From positions 248,001 to 312,000 of the forward strand of contig NC_011420.2 in assembly GCF_000016185.1 (NCBI RefSeq): DNA of 64,000 nucleotides, given 5' to 3'. This DNA is from Rhodospirillum centenum SW (GTDB lineage Bacteria > Pseudomonadota > Alphaproteobacteria > Azospirillales > Azospirillaceae). Below, piece by piece: positions 24,888 through 33,378 of this stretch. Below the pieces are notes generated by a model. The model saw only the letters and a program-made list of their open reading frames with translations. It was not told the origin of the DNA and ran no database searches. Within the stretch, counting starts at the first letter, position 1. Each line of letters opens with the position of its first letter. The translations under genes and the position numbers were made by a program.

Positions 24888-27311
24888 ATGCCTATGGTCA
24901 CCACCCGCGGACGCCTTGTCCGCGGAACGGCGGTCCTGGCCCTGATGGCCGGCGCACCTCCGGCACTGGCGCAGTCGGCACCGCCCGGCGGCAGCCCGCC
25001 GCCGCAGGGCGGCTTCATCGAGGAAATCCTGGTCACCGCGCGCAAGCGTGAGGAGACCCTTCAGGACGTGCCGTTTTCCATCAATGCCCTGGGTCAGGCG
25101 CAGCTCCGTGCCCGCGGCGCCGAGACTCTGGAGGACGTGTCGCGCAACGTCGTCGGCCTGACCATCGAGAATCTGGGGCCGGGCCAGAGCCAGGTGGCCG
25201 TGCGCGGCATCTCCGCCGGGCAGATCGTGCGCGACCAGCCCGGCGTGAAGGAGCAGGTCGGCGTCTATCTCGATGAATCGGTCATCTCGCTGTCCCTCTT
25301 CACGCCGGACCTCGACCTGTTCGACCTGAACCGGGTGGAGGTGCTGCGCGGGCCGCAGGGCACGCTGTACGGTTCGGGCTCGCTCTCCGGCACCATCCGC
25401 TACATCACCAACCGTCCGACGACGGAGCAGGTGGAGGGTACGGCGGAGGCCGGAATCGAAACGCTGAAGGACGGCGGTACCGGCTGGTCGGCACGCGGCG
25501 CGGTGAACGTCCCGCTGGCCGAGAAGGCGGCGTTCCGCGCCGTCGGCTACTACACCGACTATGCCGGCTTCGTCGATGCGGTCCGTCCCGACGGCAGCAT
25601 CGACAAGAACGTCAATGACGGCACCCGCAAGGGCTTCCGCCTGTCGGCCCTGGTCGAGCCGACCGAAGGGCTGAGCGTCGTCCCGCGCGTCATCTACCAG
25701 AAGATCGAGACGAACGGCTTCAACCGCGAGGATGTCTTCAACATCCTCGCCAACGACCTGACGCCGACGACCGATCCGCAACGGCTCTACCGCTTCGACG
25801 AGCGCCAGCAGTTCACCCAGCTTGAGGAGCAGTTCGAGGACGATTTCCTGCTGGCCGACCTGACGCTGGAGTGGGAACTGGACGCGGTCACCCTGACCTC
25901 GATCACCACCTACACCGACCGCGACCTGCTGGTGGTGCGCGACGCCTCACCGCTCACCGGGTCGATCACCGGGCAGCCGGGGTCCTTTGCCCCGGGCGGG
26001 CTGCCGCGGTCGGTCTATTCCATCGCCACGCCGCTGAACGACACCACCGACCTGGAAGTCTTCACCCAGGAGGCGCGGGTCGCATCGAACGGCGACGGAC
26101 CGTTCCAGTGGGTGCTGGGCGCCTTCTATTCGGATATCGAGCGCACCTATGCCCAGCGCCTGGACGTGCCGGGCTTCGAGGCCCTGACCGGCATTCCCAC
26201 GGCCGGGCCGCTGGCGCCGCGCGACGTGCTCTACTATTCGCTGATCCCTTACGACTTCAAGCAGCTCGCCCTGTTCGGGGAGGGCAGCTACGACCTCACG
26301 GACCAGCTCAGCGTCACGGCCGGCGTGCGCTGGTTCGACTTCGAGGAGGAGCGGGTCCTGAACTTCGACGGTCTGTTCGCCGACCAGAGCATCGGGCAGG
26401 CGGGCAAGACCAGCAGCGACGGCTTCTCCCCGCGGGTGATCGTCAGCTACGCGGCGACTCCCGATCTGACGCTGAACGCCCAGGTCTCGAAGGGCTTCCG
26501 GCTGGGCGGCATCAACGACCCGCTGAACGCCCCGCTCTGCTCGGCGCAGGATCTGGTCACCTTCGGCGGCCGCTCCAGTTTCGACAACGAAACCGTCTGG
26601 AACTACGAGGTCGGGGCCAAGCTCGGCTTTGCCGAGGGGCGCGGTCAGCTCAATCTGGCCGGCTTCTATGCCGACATCAGCAATCTCCAGGTCACGCTGG
26701 ACGCCGGCACCTGCTCCTCCCGCATCGTCTTCAACGCCGACGCCCGGACCATGGGCGGCGAGGCCGAGCTGAGCTTCCAGGTGACCGAGGCGCTGTTGCT
26801 GGCCGTCTCCACCAGCTACACGGACAGCGAGTTCACGGAGACCGTGTCCTCGGTCGGGGCCGGGGGAGCCGCCACGGTCGTCGGCGGCATCAAGGACGGC
26901 AACCGCCTGCCCACCGTGCCGCGCTTCCAGTTCAACGCCAGCGCCAACTATGAACAGGAGATCGCGGACGACCTGCTGGGCTTCGTCACGGCCACCTACC
27001 AGCATGTCGGCTCGCGCTACACCCAGGCGGTGGACCAGGACCCGGCCGCGGTCGGCACCGTCACCCGCATCCCGATCGGCGGCCAGCCGGCGACCAGCTT
27101 CAGCTTCGACCCGAAGCTGCCGGCCTACGACATCGTCAACCTGCGCCTGGGCGTCCGCCGCGACACCTGGGAGATCGCGGGCTATGTCAACAACCTGTTC
27201 GACGAGAATGCGCGCCTGTCGCTGGACCGCGAACGCGGCTTCCGCGCCCGCGTCGGCTATCAGGTCATCAAGCCGCGCACCATCGGGCTGAACGTGCTGA
27301 CGCGCTTCTGA
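24888..27311 (+). CDS. TonB-dependent outer-membrane receptor
   Basis: 807 residues with a signal peptide (ending APPALAQS). The TonB box-like segment is FIEEILVTARKREETLQDVP. The plug domain includes VGVYLDESVISL and NRVEVLRGPQGTLYGSGSLSGTIRYITNRP. A 22-strand beta-barrel ends in the outer-membrane signature IGLNVLTRF with terminal Phe. It would import a large or scarce substrate with energy from TonB-ExbBD. Its class is common in Caulobacter and sphingomonads for carbohydrate or aromatic uptake, but no transporter or enzyme beside it defines the ligand. The ATG has GGGGGAG upstream. A strong hairpin terminator follows. Confidence 0.92.
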   Translation: MPMVTTRGRLVRGTAVLALMAGAPPALAQSAPPGGSPPPQGGFIEEILVTARKREETLQDVPFSINALGQAQLRARGAETLEDVSRNVVGLTIENLGPGQSQVAVRGISAGQIVRDQPGVKEQVGVYLDESVISLSLFTPDLDLFDLNRVEVLRGPQGTLYGSGSLSGTIRYITNRPTTEQVEGTAEAGIETLKDGGTGWSARGAVNVPLAEKAAFRAVGYYTDYAGFVDAVRPDGSIDKNVNDGTRKGFRLSALVEPTEGLSVVPRVIYQKIETNGFNREDVFNILANDLTPTTDPQRLYRFDERQQFTQLEEQFEDDFLLADLTLEWELDAVTLTSITTYTDRDLLVVRDASPLTGSITGQPGSFAPGGLPRSVYSIATPLNDTTDLEVFTQEARVASNGDGPFQWVLGAFYSDIERTYAQRLDVPGFEALTGIPTAGPLAPRDVLYYSLIPYDFKQLALFGEGSYDLTDQLSVTAGVRWFDFEEERVLNFDGLFADQSIGQAGKTSSDGFSPRVIVSYAATPDLTLNAQVSKGFRLGGINDPLNAPLCSAQDLVTFGGRSSFDNETVWNYEVGAKLGFAEGRGQLNLAGFYADISNLQVTLDAGTCSSRIVFNADARTMGGEAELSFQVTEALLLAVSTSYTDSEFTETVSSVGAGGAATVVGGIKDGNRLPTVPRFQFNASANYEQEIADDLLGFVTATYQHVGSRYTQAVDQDPAAVGTVTRIPIGGQPATSFSFDPKLPAYDIVNLRLGVRRDTWEIAGYVNNLFDENARLSLDRERGFRARVGYQVIKPRTIGLNVLTRF

Positions 27312-27329
27312 ACGGATTCCGACCACGCG

Positions 27330-27355
27330 ACGCCCCGCCCTGCCGGGCGGGGCGT
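27330..27355. terminator. strong hairpin terminator between convergent genes
   Basis: An 11-bp perfect stem (ACGCCCCGCCC / GGGCGGGGCGT) with a TGCC loop lies between the TonB receptor stop and the convergent tetR stop. It is followed by TTCCG on the plus strand, with no long T-run. Its position and symmetry suggest it serves both transcripts. Confidence 0.75.
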
Positions 27356-27376
27356 TCCGCGCCGGGCACCGGCCGT

Positions 27377-27994
27377 TCAGGCCGGATCGCGGATCAGGGC
27401 CTCGACCGCCGCGATGGCGCGGCGGAGCACCTCCTCCCGGTCGTCGGTCGCCGTCGCCACCCACTCCGCCAGCTTCCCGACGGCGCCGTCCACGATCCGG
27501 ATCGCGGCGTCCGTGTCGGCCGGCAGGCTGGCCCCGGCCGCGATGGCGCCACGCACCGTCTCCATGAAGCGCGGATACCAGGTGCCCTGGTCCAGTTCGG
27601 CCATCGCCTCCCAGCCAAGGACGGCAGGACCGTCTGTCAGCACGATGCGGGCGAAGTCGGGTTCCGCCGCGCGCCGCAGGAAGGCAATGCACCCGGCCCG
27701 GAGCTGCTCCACCGGGTCTCCTGTCGCGGCCCCCGTCTCCGAGAGGACCTCGTTCCCGCAACTGTCCATCATGTCCCGGCAGACGGTGCGGAAGAGATCC
27801 CGCATGCCTGAGAACTGGTGATAGAGCGCCCCCCGGGTCAGGCCGAGCGGCTGGAGGATGTCCTCTGCGGTGGTGGCGGCGAACCCCTTGACCGCGAAGT
27901 GCCGTTGCGCCTCGGCCAGGAGCGCTGCCCGCGTCGTTGCCGACTGTTCCGCCTTGCTGCCGCCCCGCCGTGCCGGCGCAGTCCGTCCTGCCAT
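27377..27994 (-). CDS. TetR family transcriptional regulator
   Basis: A 205-residue regulator. The N-terminal helix-turn-helix is at about residues 39-62 (FAATTAEDILQPLGLTRGALYHQFSG), and the C-terminal helical ligand domain resembles TetR_C-type regulators of RND pumps. The ATG at 27994 has an AAGGGA site. A much longer reading through 28204 would run across the palindromic operator and promoter and is rejected. It is divergent by 251 bp from the second RND operon and very likely represses it by binding the inverted repeat at 28034-28050. Confidence 0.88.
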   Translation of the reverse strand: MAGRTAPARRGGSKAEQSATTRAALLAEAQRHFAVKGFAATTAEDILQPLGLTRGALYHQFSGMRDLFRTVCRDMMDSCGNEVLSETGAATGDPVEQLRAGCIAFLRRAAEPDFARIVLTDGPAVLGWEAMAELDQGTWYPRFMETVRGAIAAGASLPADTDAAIRIVDGAVGKLAEWVATATDDREEVLRRAIAAVEALIRDPA

Positions 27995-28030
27995 CGTCCC
28001 TTCCCGTCCCGCCGCCGCCCGCGGCCATGA

Positions 28031-28066
28031 TTGACATACAGCGTGTATGTGCGTATCCATACATAC
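28031..28066 (+). promoter_or_regulatory. TetR operator overlapping RND operon promoter
   Basis: A consensus -35 TTGACA (28031-28036) overlaps a perfect inverted repeat ACATAC-N5-GTATGT (28034-28039 and 28045-28050). A third ACATAC copy lies at 28061-28066, with TATCCA at 28054-28059 as a weak -10, 17 bp from the -35. A repressor on the dyad would block RNA polymerase. The site lies between tetR and the RND operon, 180 bp before the adaptor start. The recognising protein is inferred from position. Confidence 0.65.
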
Positions 28067-28245
28067 TGTCTGCATGGTAATGACCGCGGCCGGCCGCGCC
28101 AAGGCGGAATCCACTTCCGCCGATCGTCCGCCCCGATCCATACCTTCGTCATCAGCCCGGCGGGCCGCCCCATGGCCTCTGCCGGGTTCGTCGTCTTCAG
28201 CCATCAGGTCCGCCCCGACTGCGGGGCCTTCGACAGGGTCGGGTC

Positions 28246-29382
28246 ATGCGCATCAGATCATGGGTCATCGCCGTCCTTGCCATGCTGGCGATCCTCGCCG
28301 GGCTGGGCGGCTACAAGACCATCGAGATCACCAGGGCCATCGCCGCGGCCGAGTCCTATCCCGAACAGCGGGAAACGGTCCAGGGGGCCCGGGCGGAACC
28401 CGGAACCTTCACGACCAGCGCCCGGACCGTGGGCACGGTCATCGCGCTGCGCCATGTCGAACTGCGCAACGAACTGGCCGGGCGGGTCATCGACGTGGCC
28501 TTCGATTCCGGCGACGTGGTCGAAGAGGGACAGGTACTGGTCCGCTTCGACACGGCGCAGGAGGAAGCGGATCTGGCAGCCCTGAAGGCGGAAGCGGACC
28601 TTGCCCGACTGACCCTGGAACGCCAGCAGCGGCTGGTGAAGACGCAGGCCACGGCGGAGGCGACGCTGGACCAGGCCCGCTCGCAGCTTGCCGCGCTGCG
28701 GGCCCGGATGCAGGGGATGGAGGTGCAGATCGCCAAGAAGACCCTGCGCGCCCCGTTCAGGGCGCGGGTCGGCCTGCGCGACCTGCACCCCGGCGCGTAC
28801 CTGTCGGAAGGCACCCTGATCACCGGCCTGCAAGGCGTGTCCGACGACGCCTTCGTGGATTTCGCCTTCCCGCAGGACATCGCCCCGCTGCTGGCCGGGA
28901 GCGGCACGGTCGCCCTGTCCGGCGCCCAGCTTCCCGGCGGCACCGCGGTGGCGCGCATCGTGGCGCGGGACGCGGCGGTGGACGACGGCGCCCGCTCGCT
29001 GCGGCTGCGGGCGGTGGTCCCCGGCCTGGGCGACGCCCTGACACCCGGCGCCTTCGTGGATGTCGTGGCGGAGACGGGCGCCCCCCGCCCCGCCCTGTTC
29101 GTGCCGCTGACGGCGGTGCGGCGGGCGCCGCATGGCGACCATGTCTTCGTGCTGGCCCAGGAGGACGGCCAGACCCGCGCCCGCCAGCGCTTCGTCCGGC
29201 TGGGTCCGGTGCGCGGCGCGGAGGTGGCGGTGCTGTCCGGGCTGGAGGCGGGGGAGACGGTCGCGGCGGACGGGTCCTTCAAGCTGCGCGAGGGGATGCT
29301 CGTGACGGTCAACGGCCTCTACACCCGCCCGGCACCGGGCGGTGAGGCGGCGACCGACGCCGCAGGCGCTCCGGCGCACTGA
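28246..29382 (+). CDS. RND efflux periplasmic adaptor (MFP)
   Basis: A 378-residue adaptor with an N-terminal signal anchor (MRIRSWVIAVLAMLAILAGLGG) and no lipobox. The barrel-sandwich halves are LRNELAGRVIDVAFDSGDVVEEG and LRAPFRARVGLRDLHPGAYLSEG, flanking a hairpin at about 105-160. A beta-barrel and membrane-proximal domain follow. It couples the RND pump encoded 10 bp downstream to an outer-membrane channel encoded elsewhere. It resembles MexE/MdtA-type adaptors in layout. A 251-bp leader separates it from the tetR gene and carries the predicted operator. Confidence 0.92.
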   Translation: MRIRSWVIAVLAMLAILAGLGGYKTIEITRAIAAAESYPEQRETVQGARAEPGTFTTSARTVGTVIALRHVELRNELAGRVIDVAFDSGDVVEEGQVLVRFDTAQEEADLAALKAEADLARLTLERQQRLVKTQATAEATLDQARSQLAALRARMQGMEVQIAKKTLRAPFRARVGLRDLHPGAYLSEGTLITGLQGVSDDAFVDFAFPQDIAPLLAGSGTVALSGAQLPGGTAVARIVARDAAVDDGARSLRLRAVVPGLGDALTPGAFVDVVAETGAPRPALFVPLTAVRRAPHGDHVFVLAQEDGQTRARQRFVRLGPVRGAEVAVLSGLEAGETVAADGSFKLREGMLVTVNGLYTRPAPGGEAATDAAGAPAH

Positions 29383-29392
29383 GGGGGCCGCC

Positions 29393-32300
29393 ATGCGTTT
29401 CGTCGAACTGTTCGTCCGCCGGCCGGTCGTCGCCATCGTCGTCAACCTGCTGATCCTGCTGATCGGGCTGCGCGCGGCGCAGGAGCTGCCGGTGCAGCAG
29501 TTCCCGCAGATCGAGAGCGCCTCCGTCGTCGTGACGACGGTCTATGTCGGCGCCCCGGCGGAGGTGGTGAAGGGCTTCATCACCACGCCGGTGGAACGCG
29601 CCGTCTCCTCCATCTCCGGCGTCGATTATGTCGAGTCGAGCAGCGTCGCCGGGGTCAGCACGGTGACGGTGCGGCTGCGGCTGAACCACAGCAGCACCGT
29701 GGCCCTGGCGGAGATCGGCAACCGGCTGGACCAGATCCGCAACGAGCTGCCGAACGAGGCCGAACCGCCGACCGTGGAGGTGATCCGGGCGGACCGTTCC
29801 TATGCCGCCTTCTATGTGGCGGTCACGGCGACCACGCTGGACCTGCCCCGGCTGACCGAATATCTGGACCGCGAAGTGCAGCCCCGGCTGACGGTGCTGC
29901 CCGGGGTGCAGAAGGTCGGGCTGGAAGGGGCACGGCCGCAGGCCATGCGGATCTGGCTGGACGCCGCGCGCATGGACGCCTTCGGCATCAGCGCCGACGA
30001 CGTGCAGGCCGCGCTCACGCGCAACAACTTCCTGGCCGCCATCGGCCAGTCGAAGGGCAATGCCGTGCAGGTCGATCTGCTGACCGACACGGACCTCAAG
30101 ACCGAGGCGGAGTTCGAGCAGCTCATCGTGCGGGAGAGCGCGGATTCCATTATCCGCCTGTCCGACATCGCGCGCATCTCCCTGGCGTCGGAGGAACCGG
30201 CGGCGGATGTCCGCCTGGACCATGTGCCGGCCGTCTACCTGTCCGTCTGGCCCCTGCCCGGCTCCAACGAGATCACCCTGGGCTACGATCTACGGGCCGA
30301 GCTGGACCGGATCCGGGCGGCGCTGCCGCCGGGCGTCGAGATCAAGATGGCCTATGACGGCACCATCTACATGGAGCGGGCGCTCACGGAGATCGGCAAG
30401 ACCCTGGCCGAGACGGTGTTGATCGTCGGGCTGGTGGTCTTCCTGTTCCTGGGTTCCGTCCGCACGGCCCTGGTGCCGCTGGTCGCCATCCCGGTGTCGC
30501 TGATCGGCGCCGCCGGCATGATGCTGGCGCTGGGCTTCTCCTTCAACCTGCTGACCCTGCTGGCGATCGTGCTGTCGGTCGGTCTGGTGGTGGACGACGC
30601 CATCGTCGTGGTCGAGAACGTCTCCCGCTTCATGCGCGAGGGCCGGTCGCGGACCGAGGCGGCGCTGGCCAGCGCGCGCCAGCTCTTCGGGCCGATCGTC
30701 GCCATGACCATCACGCTGGCCGCGGTCTATGCCCCGATCGGCTTCCTGTCCGGCCTGACCGGCGTGCTGTTCCGGGAGTTCGCCTTCACCCTTGCCATCG
30801 CCGTGCTGATGTCCGGCGTCGTCGCCATCACGCTCTCGCCGGTGATGAGCGCCCGCTTCGCCGCGGAGGGTGGCCGGGAAGGCTGGTTCACCCGCCGGGT
30901 CAACACGATCTTCGACGCCGTGCGCGACGCCTATGCCCGCGGCCTGGACCGCACGCTGCGCTACCGGCCGCCGGTGCTGGCCTTCGGCCTGTTCGTCGCC
31001 CTGCTGTCGGTGCCGCTGTTCCTGTTCTCCGGCAAGGAGCTGGCGCCGGTCGAAGACCAGGGCGACATCTTCATCATGGTCACCTCTGCCCCGGATGCGA
31101 CGCTGGATTATACCAGCGGCCACATGGACGCTCTGGTCGATACGGCGAAGACCTTCCCGGAGACCAATTTCCTCTGGCAGGTGGTGCTGCCCTCGAACGG
31201 ATTCGGCGGCGTGGTCCTGAAGGACTGGACCGAGCGCGACCGCTCGGCCCAGGAGCTGCAACCCCTGTTCTTCGAGGCCCTGTCGCAGATCAGCGGCATC
31301 CAGGCCTTCCCCGTGCTGTTCCCCGCCCTGCCCGTCTCCGGCAACTACGACGTGGAGCTGGTGGTGAAGGGCATCGCCTCGCCGGAGGAGATGGCGGCCT
31401 TCTCCCAGCGCCTGGTCGGCGCGGCGTTCGGGAGCGGCCTGTTCATGTACGCCGACACCGACCTGCGCATCGACCTGCCGCAGGTGAAGATCGCGGTGGA
31501 CCGGGAGCGCGTCGCCGATCTGGGCATGGATCTGGCGGAGGTCGGGCGTCAGCTCGGCGTGCTGCTGGCCGGCAACTATGTCAACCGCTTCAACTATGAC
31601 GGCCGTGCCTACAAGGTGGTGCCGCAGGTCGGCAACGACGCCAAGGCCACGGCCGACCAGCTTCTGGACCTGAAGATCCGCACGCCGTCGGGCGCGGCGG
31701 TGCCGGTCTCCAGCATCGCCCGGCTGGAGACCGGGGCGGCCCCGCGCGCCCTGACCCGGTTCCAGCAGGCCGACAGCTTCCGCGTCTATGGCGGTGTGGT
31801 GCCCGGCGTCACCAAGGAACAGGCCCTGAGCGCGCTGGAGCAGGCGGCCCGCGAGATCCTGCCCGCCGACTATGTGCTGGACCATGCCGGCGAGTCCCGG
31901 CAGATCCGGCAGGAGGGCAACACCCTGATCGGCACCTTGGGCTTCGCGCTGCTGCTGATCTATCTGGTGCTGGCGGCGCAGTTCGGCAGTTTCCGCGATC
32001 CGCTGGTGGTCCTGCTGGGGTCGGTGCCGCTGGCCCTGTCCAGCGCGCTGGTCTTCCCGTTCCTGAGCCTGACCACCGTGAACATCTACAGCCAGGTGGG
32101 CCTGATCACCCTGGTCGGGCTGATCGCCAAGAACGGCATCCTGGTCGTGGAGTTCGCCAACCATCTCCAGGAGGAGGGCCGGTCGAAGCTGGAGGCGGTG
32201 CGCGAGGCGGCGCTGACCCGGCTGCGGCCGGTGCTGATGACCACCGCGGCGACCGTCGTCGGCCACTTCCCGCTGGTGCTGGTGGAGGGACCGGGGGCCG

Positions 32301-32476
32301 CGGCGCGCAACAGCATCGGCATCGTGCTGGTGGCCGGCATGGCCATCGGCGCGCTGTTCACGCTGTTCATCCTGCCGTCGGTCTACATGCTGATCGCCGC
32401 CGACCGCCGCGCAGCGCCGGAGGCCGTCCCCGGCACGGGTGAGACGCTGCCGCCGGTCCGCGCCGCCGCCGAATAG
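29393..32476 (+). CDS. RND family (HAE-type) multidrug efflux permease
   Basis: 1027 residues, full length, with duplicated 6-TM halves. The N-terminal MRFVELFVRRPVVAIVVNLLI is typical. Proton-relay residues are LSVGLVVDDAIVVVENVSRFM (Asp401 and Asp402) in TM4 and the Lys of LVGLIAKNGILVVEFANHL in TM10. The porter loops include the usual PVQQFPQIESASVVVTTVY. It should export hydrophobic or amphiphilic compounds by proton antiport. The ATG at 29393 lies 10 bp after the adaptor stop. It differs clearly from the permease at 16938, so the two modules are not a recent duplication. Confidence 0.93.
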   Translation: MRFVELFVRRPVVAIVVNLLILLIGLRAAQELPVQQFPQIESASVVVTTVYVGAPAEVVKGFITTPVERAVSSISGVDYVESSSVAGVSTVTVRLRLNHSSTVALAEIGNRLDQIRNELPNEAEPPTVEVIRADRSYAAFYVAVTATTLDLPRLTEYLDREVQPRLTVLPGVQKVGLEGARPQAMRIWLDAARMDAFGISADDVQAALTRNNFLAAIGQSKGNAVQVDLLTDTDLKTEAEFEQLIVRESADSIIRLSDIARISLASEEPAADVRLDHVPAVYLSVWPLPGSNEITLGYDLRAELDRIRAALPPGVEIKMAYDGTIYMERALTEIGKTLAETVLIVGLVVFLFLGSVRTALVPLVAIPVSLIGAAGMMLALGFSFNLLTLLAIVLSVGLVVDDAIVVVENVSRFMREGRSRTEAALASARQLFGPIVAMTITLAAVYAPIGFLSGLTGVLFREFAFTLAIAVLMSGVVAITLSPVMSARFAAEGGREGWFTRRVNTIFDAVRDAYARGLDRTLRYRPPVLAFGLFVALLSVPLFLFSGKELAPVEDQGDIFIMVTSAPDATLDYTSGHMDALVDTAKTFPETNFLWQVVLPSNGFGGVVLKDWTERDRSAQELQPLFFEALSQISGIQAFPVLFPALPVSGNYDVELVVKGIASPEEMAAFSQRLVGAAFGSGLFMYADTDLRIDLPQVKIAVDRERVADLGMDLAEVGRQLGVLLAGNYVNRFNYDGRAYKVVPQVGNDAKATADQLLDLKIRTPSGAAVPVSSIARLETGAAPRALTRFQQADSFRVYGGVVPGVTKEQALSALEQAAREILPADYVLDHAGESRQIRQEGNTLIGTLGFALLLIYLVLAAQFGSFRDPLVVLLGSVPLALSSALVFPFLSLTTVNIYSQVGLITLVGLIAKNGILVVEFANHLQEEGRSKLEAVREAALTRLRPVLMTTAATVVGHFPLVLVEGPGAAARNSIGIVLVAGMAIGALFTLFILPSVYMLIAADRRAAPEAVPGTGETLPPVRAAAE

Positions 32477-32541
32477 GGGGCGGAGCCTGCGCAACACCTT
32501 CTGCCCCGGTGTTGCGCATGACCGCGACAGGCTGCGCCCTG

Positions 32542-32584
32542 GGAGAGGCTTGGAAGAGGCTTGGAAGAGCCTTGGGAGACCTTG
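32542..32584 (+). repeat. four degenerate 11-bp tandem repeats
   Basis: Units GGAGAGGCTTG, GAAGAGGCTTG, GAAGAGCCTTG and GGAGACCTTG run head to tail in the gap between the RND permease and bchJ, just before the terminator hairpin. The 11-bp period is about one DNA turn. No coding frame uses them. They may be slippage products or part of transcript-end structure. Confidence 0.7.
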
Positions 32585-32595
32585 GGGGGGGGCGG

Positions 32596-32632
32596 AAAAA
32601 GCGGAAGCCCCCGGCCGGCGGTCGGGGGCTTC
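32596..32632 (-). terminator. intrinsic terminator of the bchE-bchJ operon
   Basis: A 10-bp stem GAAGCCCCCG / CGGGGGCTTC (32604-32613 with 32623-32632) closes a 9-nt loop. On the reverse strand it is followed within 4 nt by TTTTT (32596-32600), the standard intrinsic form. It lies 32 bp after the bchJ stop. On the plus strand there is no T-run, so it serves mainly bchJ, with possible protection of the RND transcript. Confidence 0.8.
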
Positions 32633-32664
32633 GTTCCATCGGGACCGGCTCGGAAGAACAGCGC

Positions 32665-33366
32665 CTACCAGCGCACCTCGAAGGTGCAGCGGGAGGCCCC
32701 TGTCACTTCGCACTCCGTCTCCTCGGCCTGGGCGCGGGGATGCACGAGCACGCGGTACAGCCGCTCGAAGGTGCCGGTGTAGAAGTCGCAGACCGGCTCC
32801 GTCCCCGTCGCGCCGCGGGCGATGGGGCAGTTCTCGATGCTGACGACGGCCGGGCTGGCCGAGCGGATGGTGAAGGTGCCGGACCCGGAGAAGGTCCAGG
32901 AATGCTTGCCGATGGCCGAGAGCAGGACGCGGCTGGCCAAGGGGGCCGGCAGCAGCTTCAGGATCACCTGCACCGGCTTCGGAATGCGGTGAGCCAGCAG
33001 GTAATCGCCGGTGCGCTGCCCCGCCTCATGCGAGAGGCGCCGCGCCTGGGCCACGCCCAGTTCGGCCCGCAGAACCCGGTGCAGGGCATTGACCTCCCGC
33101 TCGTCCACCATCTGGCCGGGCGGGGTGTCGAGATAGCGGGACAGGCCCGCCTCGGTCAGCAGGCGCACCGTCTCGGCCGGACCGAGACGGTCCCGCAGCA
33201 CCGCCTCCATCTGGATGATGGCGTTCGGGCCGATGCGGAAGGCCATGTCCACGCCATGATCGGTCCCACCCTGGTCGGCCCCGTGTCCGGAGCCGCCGGG
33301 TGGCTGCCCCTGCCCGCCCCGGTCCGCGACCGGAGCAGGCAGGGGCGAGACGCTGTCAACGCTCAC
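32665..33366 (-). CDS. bchJ: BchJ-like V4R-domain bacteriochlorophyll synthesis protein
   Basis: A 233-residue protein. Residues 1-40 are Gly/Pro/Asp-rich and variable. From 41 (MAFRIGPNAIIQMEAVLRDRLG) the sequence matches the BchJ layout, ending in a V4R domain (about 165-233) with Cys at 180, 193, 219 and 227. BchJ was named 4-vinyl reductase, but BciA/BciB and COR are the established 8-vinyl reductases, so an accessory or substrate-handling role with the cyclase is possible. The GTG at 33366 has GAGGA 9 nt upstream and lies 12 nt after the bchE stop; the ATG at 33246 is an alternative start. Pairing with bchE supports the call. Confidence 0.85.
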   Translation of the reverse strand: MSVDSVSPLPAPVADRGGQGQPPGGSGHGADQGGTDHGVDMAFRIGPNAIIQMEAVLRDRLGPAETVRLLTEAGLSRYLDTPPGQMVDEREVNALHRVLRAELGVAQARRLSHEAGQRTGDYLLAHRIPKPVQVILKLLPAPLASRVLLSAIGKHSWTFSGSGTFTIRSASPAVVSIENCPIARGATGTEPVCDFYTGTFERLYRVLVHPRAQAEETECEVTGASRCTFEVRW

Positions 33367-33378
33367 GGGTGCGGGTCC

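Noticed and set aside
27995-28204. N-terminal extension of the second TetR protein by 70 residues
   Set aside because: The extension runs through the palindromic operator and -35 element and has no regulator-like sequence; the ATG at 27994 has a good ribosome site.
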